Part shown: piece by piece, positions 34,161 to 42,439 of the stretch | Numbering within the stretch: position 1 is the first letter of the stretch | How the letters are laid out: each line of letters starts with the position of its first letter | From: Affinundibacterium flavidum | GTDB lineage: Bacteria; Pseudomonadota; Gammaproteobacteria; Burkholderiales; Burkholderiaceae_D | Assembly (NCBI RefSeq): GCF_014284175.1 | Contig: NZ_JACOGA010000012.1 | Coordinates: forward strand, 1 to 64,000 | DNA: 64,000 nucleotides | Direction of reading: 5' to 3' | Notes under the pieces: generated by a model | Told to the model about the DNA's origin: nothing | Database searches by the model: none | Seen by the model: the letters and a program-made list of their open reading frames with translations, nothing else | Position numbers and translations under genes: made by a program

Positions 34161-34170
34161 AAAGCGCTTT
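34161..34170. promoter_or_regulatory. LacI-family operator, proximal
   Basis: This is the second perfect AAAGCGCTTT (context CAAAGCGCTTTGA), 33 bp centre to centre from the first. That is about three helical turns, so both sites lie on the same face of DNA and could bind cooperating dimers. Confidence 0.65.
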
Positions 34171-34476
34171 GAATTTTTTGGTGAAATGTTGATAATGAAA
34201 ACGATAAAATGTAGTTTGACTACATCAATTGTTTTGTTGTGATTGTGGTTTTCGTGCCACGTAGTAGTGAAAATCCTCATAGGGAAGCCTAAAAACTTAC
34301 AAAATTCTTCGCTTTTTCTGATTGACACAAAATTTAGTTTTGGTACAAACTTGACTCAAGATTTGAATTTAGACCAAAAGTTTGCTGATTCGAATTCGAT
34401 GCAGAAAATAAGATTTAAAAGTAGTGCGTTTTCCTCCCCCCCTAGATTGCAGTCACAAAAAAATTTGGAGATTTAA

Positions 34477-37311
34477 ATGGAATTGAATTTCACTAAGCGC
34501 CAGCAGAGTTCGAATCTGAACCGTGCCGTGGTCAAATTAACCCCAATTGCTGCTGGATGTGCAGTGATGTTGGCTTTGAGCGCAGGTTCCGCTTATGCTC
34601 AGCAGGCAGAGCCAGCTAAAGAAGCCGCCAAAGCCGAAGGTCAAGCTACTACTGAAACAGTCGTTGTGACGGGTATCCGTCGCGGTATTGAAGCGGCGAT
34701 CTCTTTGAAGAAAAATTCCACGTCCATCGTCGAAGCGATCTCAGCTGAAGATATTGGTAAATTGCCGGACTCTAGCGTGGCCGAATCTATCGCCCGTTTG
34801 CCTGGTGTCACCGCACAACGTAGTCGTTCATCTGGTAAAGCATCAGACATCAGCATCCGCGGTTTAGCGCCATCCTTCAACGGTTCTTTGTTGAATGGTC
34901 GTGAGCAAGCATCGACTGGTAATGCGCGTGCACCGGAATTCGATTTGTTCCCAGCGGAATTGATGGGTTCAGTATTGATCTACAAAACACCAGATGCGTC
35001 TTTGATCGGGCAAGGTTTAGCGGCAACTATCGATTTGAATACCTTGAAGCCACTCGACTTCGGTAAACAAGTGATTTCCGCTGCGTATCGTAAACAACGT
35101 ACTGGCGTGCAGACGGCATCTGAAGGTAGCGGCGATCGTATCTCTTTTTCTTATGTTGATCAATTTGCTGACCGTACGATTGGTTTGTCTTTAGGCTTCA
35201 CTAAGTTTAAAGAAGACGGCGGCGCACAGCAGCGTTTCAACACGTGGGGTGGTTGGTCGCCAGAAGTCGATTACAACGGTGCTAAAGTGAAGACCATCGG
35301 TGGTTTCGGTGCGGATACTGAAACGAGCATGAGCGACCGTGATGGCGCATCCATGACTTTGCAATTTAAGCCTAACAAAAACTTTAAGTCCACGGTAGAT
35401 GTGTTCTACTCTGCAGGTAGTTCTAGTCTAAAGAAAACGGGCTTGGAAGGTGCGGTCGCTGGTTCAGCTGGTGGTTATGATCCTGATGGTGTATTGAGTA
35501 ATGCAACCATCGTGAACGGCGTGGTAACCGCAGGTACTTTCAGTAACTACAAAGGCGTCGTGCGTAACCATAAAGAATCTGCCAAAGATAAATTTACTTC
35601 CATCGGTTGGAATAGTGATTTGAAAGCAGACGTCTGGACATTAAACGCAGATTTGTCTTACTCCAAAGCGAAAAAAGATGCGTCTCGCTATGAAACAACT
35701 GCTGGTCAGCCTGGTGATGCAAAAAATTTGGCGTCCATCAGCTACACCGGTTTTAATGGTGGTAACTTCAATGATGTGAAGTACACGACTAGTTTGAATT
35801 TCGGTGACCGTAGTGTCGCTAAATTGACGGACGTCGATGGTTGGGGTGGTGGTGTTAATTCTCCACAAGCAGGTTATGTAGCCTTGCCTACAGTCGATGA
35901 TAAAGTAACGAGCTTCCGTTTGACGGCAAGCCGTGATGTCGAATTTGGCCCTATCGTTTCTGCGCGCTTCGGTGTTCAAGGTACGGATCGTGAAAAAGTG
36001 CGTTCTGGTCAAGAAGGTCGTTTGGTAGTGAAGGGCACGAACGGCTACGCAACGGCAACTGTTCCAGGTTCTGCTGTCGGCATCGCTGGTACTACAGGAT
36101 TGCCTATCGTTTCTTTCGATCCTGAAGGTTCTTTAGGTTCTATCTATGAATTGGCGCGTTGGGTTGATGCTTCGGTATTGGCTAAAGACTGGTCAGTGCA
36201 TGAAAAAGTCACGACAGCCTATGCGATGGGTGACTTAGATGGCCAAATGTTTGGCTTGAACTACCGCGGGAATGTCGGTGTACAACTCGTACACACAGAT
36301 CAATCCTCAACAGGTAACCAAGTTGATTTGGCAAACTGCACAGGTATCACAGCAGCGACTTGCCCATCTAGCGTAGTTGGTGGCGGTACTAAGTATTCCA
36401 ACATCTTGCCGAGCTTGAATGTGTCTTATGATCTCGGTCATGAACAATTCTTCCGCGTAGCTGCGGCGAAGATTATGTCCCGTGCCAACATGGATGATAT
36501 GCGTGCAAGTCAGGCATTCGGCGTGACGACACAAGGTAATAATCCTATCTTGACGGGTAGCGGCGGTAATCCCAACTTGAAGCCATTCTTGGCGAAATCT
36601 TTGGATCTGTCGTATGAAAAATATTTCGGTAACAAAGGCTATTTCAGTGTCGCTGGTTTCTACAAATCTTTAGATACTTACATCTTCCGTTCACCAACGA
36701 CATTTGATTTCAAACCGTTTGTTAGCGCGAAAACACCATTGCCTTTAACTGGCGCTTACAAGGGTTCTACCGTTGGTTTGTTGACCTCTCCACGTAATGG
36801 GGAAGGCGGTAGCATCTCTGGTTTCGAATTAGCATTGAACGTACCGTTCAATATGTTTAGTTCTTACCTCGATGGTTTCGGTGTGATGGTGAATCACTCT
36901 GATACATCTAGCCAAATCACTTTGCCAGGCTTCGGTTTTGCTAACGTTGCGATCAGCTCTGTGAATATTCCATTGCCAGGTTTGTCGAAAAAAGTCAGCA
37001 ACTTGCGTCTGTACTACGAGAAAAACGGCTTCCAAGTGGCTTGGGCTGCTCGTAAACGTTCAGATTTCTTGGGCCAAGTCAGCGATTACCAAGACAACAT
37101 GCAGTTGACCATGGTGAAGGGTGAAACGCTGATAGATTTGCAGGCTTCTTACGAGTTCCAAACTGGCTGGTTGAAAGGTTTGTCCTTGTTGGTGCAAGCG
37201 AATAACTGGAATAACACACCATTCCAGGAATACAACACAGATCCTAACGTGATCACAAATAAAGTGACTTACGGTAGAACTTATTTGTTCGGCGCAAACT
37301 ACAAGTTTTAA
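34477..37311 (+). CDS. TonB-dependent receptor, malto-oligosaccharide type
   Basis: This 944-aa outer-membrane receptor has a signal peptide ending AYA|QQ (residue ~41), TonB box ETVVVTG at 60-66, and the plug domain with SAEDIGKLPDSSVAESIARLPGVTAQRSRSSGKASDISIRGLAPSFNGSLLNGREQ. That plug pattern is typical of the large TBDRs that import carbohydrates (Caulobacter MalA-like). A 22-strand barrel follows, ending in Phe (GANYKF). The substrate is inferred from the neighbours: MFS transporter, amylase and alpha-glucosidase. GGAG lies 9 bases before the ATG. Twin LacI-type operators upstream suggest repression in the absence of sugar. Confidence 0.92.
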   Translation: MELNFTKRQQSSNLNRAVVKLTPIAAGCAVMLALSAGSAYAQQAEPAKEAAKAEGQATTETVVVTGIRRGIEAAISLKKNSTSIVEAISAEDIGKLPDSSVAESIARLPGVTAQRSRSSGKASDISIRGLAPSFNGSLLNGREQASTGNARAPEFDLFPAELMGSVLIYKTPDASLIGQGLAATIDLNTLKPLDFGKQVISAAYRKQRTGVQTASEGSGDRISFSYVDQFADRTIGLSLGFTKFKEDGGAQQRFNTWGGWSPEVDYNGAKVKTIGGFGADTETSMSDRDGASMTLQFKPNKNFKSTVDVFYSAGSSSLKKTGLEGAVAGSAGGYDPDGVLSNATIVNGVVTAGTFSNYKGVVRNHKESAKDKFTSIGWNSDLKADVWTLNADLSYSKAKKDASRYETTAGQPGDAKNLASISYTGFNGGNFNDVKYTTSLNFGDRSVAKLTDVDGWGGGVNSPQAGYVALPTVDDKVTSFRLTASRDVEFGPIVSARFGVQGTDREKVRSGQEGRLVVKGTNGYATATVPGSAVGIAGTTGLPIVSFDPEGSLGSIYELARWVDASVLAKDWSVHEKVTTAYAMGDLDGQMFGLNYRGNVGVQLVHTDQSSTGNQVDLANCTGITAATCPSSVVGGGTKYSNILPSLNVSYDLGHEQFFRVAAAKIMSRANMDDMRASQAFGVTTQGNNPILTGSGGNPNLKPFLAKSLDLSYEKYFGNKGYFSVAGFYKSLDTYIFRSPTTFDFKPFVSAKTPLPLTGAYKGSTVGLLTSPRNGEGGSISGFELALNVPFNMFSSYLDGFGVMVNHSDTSSQITLPGFGFANVAISSVNIPLPGLSKKVSNLRLYYEKNGFQVAWAARKRSDFLGQVSDYQDNMQLTMVKGETLIDLQASYEFQTGWLKGLSLLVQANNWNNTPFQEYNTDPNVITNKVTYGRTYLFGANYKF

Positions 37312-37326
37312 TCTGAACTGACAAAG

Positions 37327-37361
37327 GGCCCCTGCGCAGCATGGCAGGGGTCTTTTTTTTA
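37327..37361 (+). terminator. Terminator after the TonB receptor gene
   Basis: CCCCTGC (37329-37335) pairs with GCAGGGG (37344-37350), with G-U/G-C extension, an 8-base loop and then TCTTTTTTTT. It separates the receptor from the downstream sugar operon, consistent with a high-level monocistronic receptor transcript. Confidence 0.88.
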
Positions 37362-37522
37362 TCTGTTGTGGTTTGTCAGGATACAAAAAAGTGAGACAGA
37401 CCTTAGAATTTGTGGAAAATAAATCTTTCGTTTTCAGTGTCGGCTACACTGCAAAGACTCGCTCAGAGTCTACAAAGTAAAGTGTTATTTTCCATCCATT
37501 CTTTTCAGCGTGAGAACTCAAG

Positions 37523-39046
37523 ATGAATAATGCATTAATCAAAGACGTGGTGATTGTTGGCGGTGGTACTTCGGGATGGATGACGGCTTCCGCACTCGCC
37601 AGAACGCTGCAAGGCAAGTACAAAATCCGAGTGATTGAATCCGATGAAATTGGTATTGTCGGCGTCGGCGAAGCGACTATTCCTATGATACAGCGCTTCA
37701 ATCATGTTCTAGGTATCGATGAGAATGAGTTCTTGCGCGAGACCCAAGGAACTTTTAAATTGGGCATTGAGTTCGTCAACTGGGGCAAGCTTGGTGATCG
37801 CTACATGCATGGTTTTGGCATCATAGGCCAAGATACTTACACCGTGCGTTTTGATCAGTACTGGCAAAAATATCACGCACAAGGCAAGGTTGCGCCGCTC
37901 GAAGAATATTCGATCACACGGATGGCGTCGAAGGCGAATAAGTTCATGCCGGCGAATCGCGAAGTTGAAAATTCACCTTTGAATCAAATCGCTCATGCTT
38001 ATCATTTCGACGCTAGTTTGTATGCCAAATTTTTGCGTAAATATGCGGAAAAACTCGGCGTGATTCGTACCGAAGGCAAAATCACGCAAGTCAAACAATG
38101 TGACGGACAAGGTGAACGCGATGGCTTCATTGAATCCGTGGTACTGGAAAATGGCGAAGTAATCAACGGCGATTTATTTATCGATTGTTCAGGTTTTCGT
38201 GGCTTGTTGATAGAACAGACATTGAAAACTGGCTACGAAGATTGGACGCACTTCTTACCTTGCGATCGCGCTTTAGCCGTGCCATGTGAATCCGCATCTG
38301 TGTTGACGCCATACACCCGTTCTACAGCGCATAAAGCTGGTTGGCAATGGCGAATCCCACTACAACATCGAATTGGTAATGGTCACGTCTTCTGCAGTCA
38401 ATTTACCAGCGAAGATGAAGCTGCCGCAACGCTGATGGCGAATCTCGATGGCGAGCCTTTAGCGGACCCACGCTTACTTAAATTTACGACCGGCATGCGT
38501 AAGCAATGCTGGAACAAGAACGTGGTGGCGATAGGCTTGGCGAGTGGTTTCCTAGAGCCTTTAGAATCGACCAGCATCCATTTAATTCAAACCGCAATTG
38601 CGCGTCTGATTAATTTCTTTCCGACCAAAGCTTTTAATCAAGTCGATATCAATGAATACAATCGCCAGGCGAAATTTGAATATGAGCGCATCCGCGATTT
38701 TGTGATTTTGCATTACAAACTAAATCAACGTGAAGATTCCGCCTTTTGGAAAAATTGCGCTGAAATGGCGATACCCGAAACGCTCAAGCATAAGATGGAG
38801 ATCTATCACGCTAGTGGACGTTTGTTGCGCGTCGATGATGAATTGTTTGCTGAAGTGGCGTGGTTGCAAGTCTTAGAGGGACAGAATATGCCGGTGCAGA
38901 GTTACCACTCCTTGGTCGATTTGCAGACAGAAGCCGATACGCTGGAATACTTGGAAAGCGTGCGTGAAGTGATTGCCAAGTGCGTTAAGGTCATGCCAGA
39001 CCATGCCGCTTATATCGCCCAACACTGTGCGGCAGCGAAGATGTAG
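37523..39046 (+). CDS. Flavin-dependent tryptophan halogenase-like protein
   Basis: This 507-aa FAD-dependent enzyme of the Trp_halogenase family keeps all hallmark residues: GGGTSG dinucleotide motif (13-18), catalytic Lys79 (GTFKLGIEF), WxWxIP at 274-279 (WQWRIP) that blocks monooxygenase activity, and FLEPLEST with Glu345. A halide-dependent chemistry is thus possible. Paralogues of this group are typically found beside TonB-dependent carbohydrate receptors in Caulobacter, Xanthomonas and marine bacteria, and their natural substrate is unknown. It lies downstream of the receptor and upstream of the sugar transporter. No reductase partner is adjacent. Confidence 0.88.
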   Translation: MNNALIKDVVIVGGGTSGWMTASALARTLQGKYKIRVIESDEIGIVGVGEATIPMIQRFNHVLGIDENEFLRETQGTFKLGIEFVNWGKLGDRYMHGFGIIGQDTYTVRFDQYWQKYHAQGKVAPLEEYSITRMASKANKFMPANREVENSPLNQIAHAYHFDASLYAKFLRKYAEKLGVIRTEGKITQVKQCDGQGERDGFIESVVLENGEVINGDLFIDCSGFRGLLIEQTLKTGYEDWTHFLPCDRALAVPCESASVLTPYTRSTAHKAGWQWRIPLQHRIGNGHVFCSQFTSEDEAAATLMANLDGEPLADPRLLKFTTGMRKQCWNKNVVAIGLASGFLEPLESTSIHLIQTAIARLINFFPTKAFNQVDINEYNRQAKFEYERIRDFVILHYKLNQREDSAFWKNCAEMAIPETLKHKMEIYHASGRLLRVDDELFAEVAWLQVLEGQNMPVQSYHSLVDLQTEADTLEYLESVREVIAKCVKVMPDHAAYIAQHCAAAKM

Positions 39047-39167
39047 TCTGGTTTTTTCTGTGCGATAAATGTGTGCAAACAGAGTACAAACTAAGCGCAA
39101 ACTAAGCACAATGCGAGTAAAAGAAAAAGCGCGAAATCCGATGATAGCTTCAGACGATCGCATAACT

Positions 39168-39217
39168 TATCACGAGGCATCACCCGGTATCACGAGGCTT
39201 CACTAAGCATCACTAAG
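39168..39217. repeat. Imperfect short direct repeats before the MFS gene
   Basis: TATCACGAGGC occurs at 39168-39178 and 39188-39198 (20-bp period). TCACTAAG occurs at 39200-39207 and 39210-39217 (10-bp period). They fill the region just upstream of the ribosome site of the transporter gene. Confidence 0.75.
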
Positions 39218-39235
39218 AAATTTTGAGGGGACACT

Positions 39236-40570
39236 ATGCAACAACTAGCAAAACCTAAGCTGTCATTCTGGCAGATCTGGAACATGAGCTTCGGCTTCTT
39301 CGGTATTCAATTTGGCTTTGCTCTGCAAAATACCAATACCAGCCGCATCTTCGCCACCCTAGGTGCGGATATCGACAATCTGTCCATTCTGTGGCTGGCT
39401 GCACCGATCACTGGATTATTGGTGCAACCTGTGATTGGCTATCTCAGCGATAACACCTGGCATCCGGTGTGGGGACGTCGACGCCCATTTTTCTTTGTTG
39501 GCTCAGTGTTAGCGTCGATGGCGATGTTCTTGATGCCCAATTCCAGTAAGTTGTGGATGGCTGTGTTTGTACTGTGGTTGATGGATGCTTCTATTAATAT
39601 TTCCATGGAACCGTTCCGTGCGTTTGTTGGCGATAAACTCGATGCCAGTCAGCAAACGGGCGGCTTTGCGATGCAAACATTTTTCATCGGTTGTGGTGGT
39701 GTGATTGCTTCTTTGTTGCCGACTATTTTCACTGATTATTTAGGCGTCAGTAATGTGCCTGTGAACGGCGCGATTCCAGATACCGTACGCTATTCCTTTT
39801 ATGTCGGTGGTAGCGTGTATTTCCTCGCTGTGTTGTGGACAGTCTTGTTCAGCAAAGAAGATGCACCTGCGGATATGGATGCATTTTTGGCTGAACGTGC
39901 GGCAAGCAAAGGTTTGGGGAACGCCGTCAAAGAAATTTTGGGCGGCTTTTTGAAAATGCCAAAAACCATGGTGCAGCTCGCGATTGTGCAGTTTTTTACC
40001 TGGGTTGCTTTGTTCTCGATGTGGGTCTATACCACGCCGTCGATTGCCGCTGGCGTATTCCACTCCAGCGATGCGCAATCTGCGGGTTATCAAGAAGCGG
40101 GCAACTGGGTCGGTATCATGTTTGCGATGTATGGTGGCGTGTCGGCAATCGCTGCTTTCCTATTGCCTATGTTGGCAAAATTGACTAGCCGTAAGTTCGT
40201 ACATTTACTGTGCTTAGCAATTGGCGGTGTGAGCCTGATCAGTATTTTTGCGATCACTAGCAAAGAAATGTTGCTAGTGCCTATGGTCGGTGTCGGCATT
40301 GCCTGGGCCAGCGTACTCACCATGCCGTACGCAATTTTGGCGGGCGCTTTGCCTGCCAATAAAATGGGCTACTACATGGGCTTGTTTAACTTTTTCGTCG
40401 TGATCCCGCAAATCGTCGCTGGCGTTGTCTTGGGGGCGATTTTGAAAAATTTCTTTGCAAATCAATCCGTCAAAATTTTGATGCTGGGCGGCGCTTGTAT
40501 GGTGTTGGCTGGCTTCTTGACTCTGATCGTGCAAGATGATGCTGAGAAAACGATTGCTAAAGAAGCTTAA
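39236..40570 (+). CDS. MFS sugar transporter (maltose/sucrose type, SLC45-like)
   Basis: This 444-aa inner-membrane protein has about 12 helices. The N-terminus FGFFGIQFGFALQNTNTSRIFATLGA and the loop PVIGYLSDNTWHPVWGRRRPFFFVG (RxGRRRPF motif between helices 2 and 3) identify the glycoside-pentoside-hexuronide/sucrose-maltose transporter group, as in Caulobacter MalY. Proton-coupled import of maltose or malto-oligosaccharides from the periplasm is inferred from the locus. TTGAGGGG precedes the ATG. The amylase gene follows. Confidence 0.88.
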   Translation: MQQLAKPKLSFWQIWNMSFGFFGIQFGFALQNTNTSRIFATLGADIDNLSILWLAAPITGLLVQPVIGYLSDNTWHPVWGRRRPFFFVGSVLASMAMFLMPNSSKLWMAVFVLWLMDASINISMEPFRAFVGDKLDASQQTGGFAMQTFFIGCGGVIASLLPTIFTDYLGVSNVPVNGAIPDTVRYSFYVGGSVYFLAVLWTVLFSKEDAPADMDAFLAERAASKGLGNAVKEILGGFLKMPKTMVQLAIVQFFTWVALFSMWVYTTPSIAAGVFHSSDAQSAGYQEAGNWVGIMFAMYGGVSAIAAFLLPMLAKLTSRKFVHLLCLAIGGVSLISIFAITSKEMLLVPMVGVGIAWASVLTMPYAILAGALPANKMGYYMGLFNFFVVIPQIVAGVVLGAILKNFFANQSVKILMLGGACMVLAGFLTLIVQDDAEKTIAKEA

Positions 40571-40711
40571 TTTGCGAAGTAGTTGAGCTTGAGCGAGCTC
40601 AATTTGCTTGAATTAAGTAAGTTTCAGCAAGCTCAAACCCGGCCTTCGTACGCCATCCGTTTTCGCGCGCGGTGTACGAGAGCCTGTTCACGTCGATGTA
40701 AGGGAATACCC

Positions 40712-42439
40712 ATGATACGTAAGTCTCTGATTGCTCTGTCCTTGTTGGGTGTTGGTTTGAGTATTAGCTTGAATGCGGCGAGCGCGCCTAGTGCTAAGCC
40801 CGAACAAAAAAAAGCCAAACCGCAAACCTTCTTGTGGAATAACGCGACAGTTTATTTCTTGCTTACTGACCGATTTAATAATGCGGACAAAGCAAATGAC
40901 CTCGCTTATGGGCGAAAAGCGGACGCTGCTCCTTTGCGTGGATTTATGGGCGGCGATTTGAAAGGTATCATCGCTAAAATCAAGGATGGCTATTTTGATC
41001 GCCTTGGCGTGAACGCTATATGGATGACGCCACCAGTGGAACAAATTCATGAAGGCACGGACGAAGGCACAGGAAAATCTTATGGCTTTCATGGTTATTG
41101 GGCAAAAGACTTTACCAAAGTCGATGCCAACGTTGGCACGGATAAAGACTTTAAGAATTTAGTCGAAATTGCACATCAACATGGCATCCGCGTTTTACTC
41201 GATGTCGTGATGAATCACACAGGACCAGTCACGGACGGCGATGCTGTTTGGCCTGCCGATTGGGTACGGACAGAACCTGCTTGCGATTACCATACGGCGG
41301 ACGGCGCGATCAAATGTACGCTGGTGAAAAATTTGCCAGACTTCTTTACTGAAAGCGATAAGGCGGTCGAACTGCCACCATTTTTAGTGCAAAAGTGGAA
41401 GCAAGAAGGGCGTTACGAGCAGGAAACCAAAGAATTGGAAACGTATTTTGGGCGCACCGGATATCCTCGCGCACCACGTTACTATTTAATGAAGTGGCAC
41501 ACTGATTGGATTCGTAAATATGGCGTGGATGGCTTCCGTGTCGATACGGTTAAGCACGTCGAAGCAACAGTTTGGAAAGAATTAAAACACGAAGCCAGCC
41601 TTGCGTATGAAGAGTGGAAGCTGGCCCATCCCAAATTGAAGCTCAGTGATGATGCCTTCTTCATGACGGCCGAAGCGTATAACTATCCGATTCGCGATGG
41701 TTTGTTATTCCGTATGGATGGCGGTAGCCGAATTAATTATTACGCTCATGGTTTCGATAGCATGATTAATTTTGGCTTCAAGTCCGACGCTCATCAGCCT
41801 TACGAAACTTTGTTCAGTCAATATTCTGGCTATTTGTCTGGCGAATTAAAAAACTATTCTGTGTTGAATTACATCAGCTCGCATGATGATGGCTCGCCGT
41901 TTGATCCTGCACGTTTGCAGCCCTTTGTCGCGGCGACCAAGTTGATGCTCAGTCCAGGTTCGGCGCAGATTTACTATGGGGACGAAACAGCCCGTCTGTT
42001 GAATGTGAGTGAGGCGCAAGGTGATGCTAAGTTACGTTCCATGATGAATTGGGGCGCGTTGCAAAATAATCTGCCGATTGCATCTATGCAAAACATCGCG
42101 CCCGGACAAGTCAAGCCAAGCACTCGTGAGCTGCTTTTACATTGGCAAAAATTAGGACAATTCCGGCGTGCGCATGTGGCAGTTGGCGCCGGTGTGCATC
42201 AACAATTGTCCGCCGCACCTTATGTGTTTAAGCGTAGTTATCAACATGACGGTGTGAGTGATGTTGTCATCGTTGCCTTGGATTTGCCAGTGGCTAAGGT
42301 CCATCAACTTGATGTGAGTGGCGTGTTTTCCGACGGTGAAAAAATCCGTGATTATTATTCAGGAAAGACTAGTATCGTCAAAGCTGGAAAGCTTGAGTTA
42401 CCCGGTCAGTATTCCATTATTTTATTAGGTAAGCCATGA
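40712..42439 (+). CDS. Secreted GH13 alpha-amylase family enzyme
   Basis: This 575-aa glycoside hydrolase has a signal peptide (SLIALSLLGVGLSISLNAASA). GH13 regions: VLLDVVMNHT (region I), GFRVDTVKHV with nucleophile Asp278 (II), FFMTAEAYN with acid/base Glu321 (III) and YISSHDDG with Asp392 (IV). It would hydrolyse alpha-1,4-glucans in the periplasm or outside. The start at 40712 has AAGGGA upstream and a proper signal peptide. The in-frame start at 40583 would place 43 unrelated residues before it and is rejected. The stop overlaps the next gene by 4 bases (ATGA), so the two hydrolases are translationally coupled. Confidence 0.92.
   Translation: MIRKSLIALSLLGVGLSISLNAASAPSAKPEQKKAKPQTFLWNNATVYFLLTDRFNNADKANDLAYGRKADAAPLRGFMGGDLKGIIAKIKDGYFDRLGVNAIWMTPPVEQIHEGTDEGTGKSYGFHGYWAKDFTKVDANVGTDKDFKNLVEIAHQHGIRVLLDVVMNHTGPVTDGDAVWPADWVRTEPACDYHTADGAIKCTLVKNLPDFFTESDKAVELPPFLVQKWKQEGRYEQETKELETYFGRTGYPRAPRYYLMKWHTDWIRKYGVDGFRVDTVKHVEATVWKELKHEASLAYEEWKLAHPKLKLSDDAFFMTAEAYNYPIRDGLLFRMDGGSRINYYAHGFDSMINFGFKSDAHQPYETLFSQYSGYLSGELKNYSVLNYISSHDDGSPFDPARLQPFVAATKLMLSPGSAQIYYGDETARLLNVSEAQGDAKLRSMMNWGALQNNLPIASMQNIAPGQVKPSTRELLLHWQKLGQFRRAHVAVGAGVHQQLSAAPYVFKRSYQHDGVSDVVIVALDLPVAKVHQLDVSGVFSDGEKIRDYYSGKTSIVKAGKLELPGQYSIILLGKP

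Larger units (their letters stand above)
33503..34476. other. Long intergenic region upstream of the TonB receptor
   Basis: This region of about 970 bp has no gene. In order it holds a terminator (33639-33677), a REP/dRS3-like bipartite repeat (33811-33890), two LacI-type palindromes (34128-34170) and a long AT-rich leader with a run of seven C (34436-34442) 35 bp before the receptor start. A 77-codon frame at 34243-34476 lacks a ribosome site and runs into the receptor ATG; I treat it as leader sequence. Confidence 0.6.

Noticed and set aside
34243..34476. 77-codon frame upstream of the TonB receptor
   Set aside because: No ribosome site, no recognisable domain and irregular composition. 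It runs directly into the receptor start and contains leader DNA.
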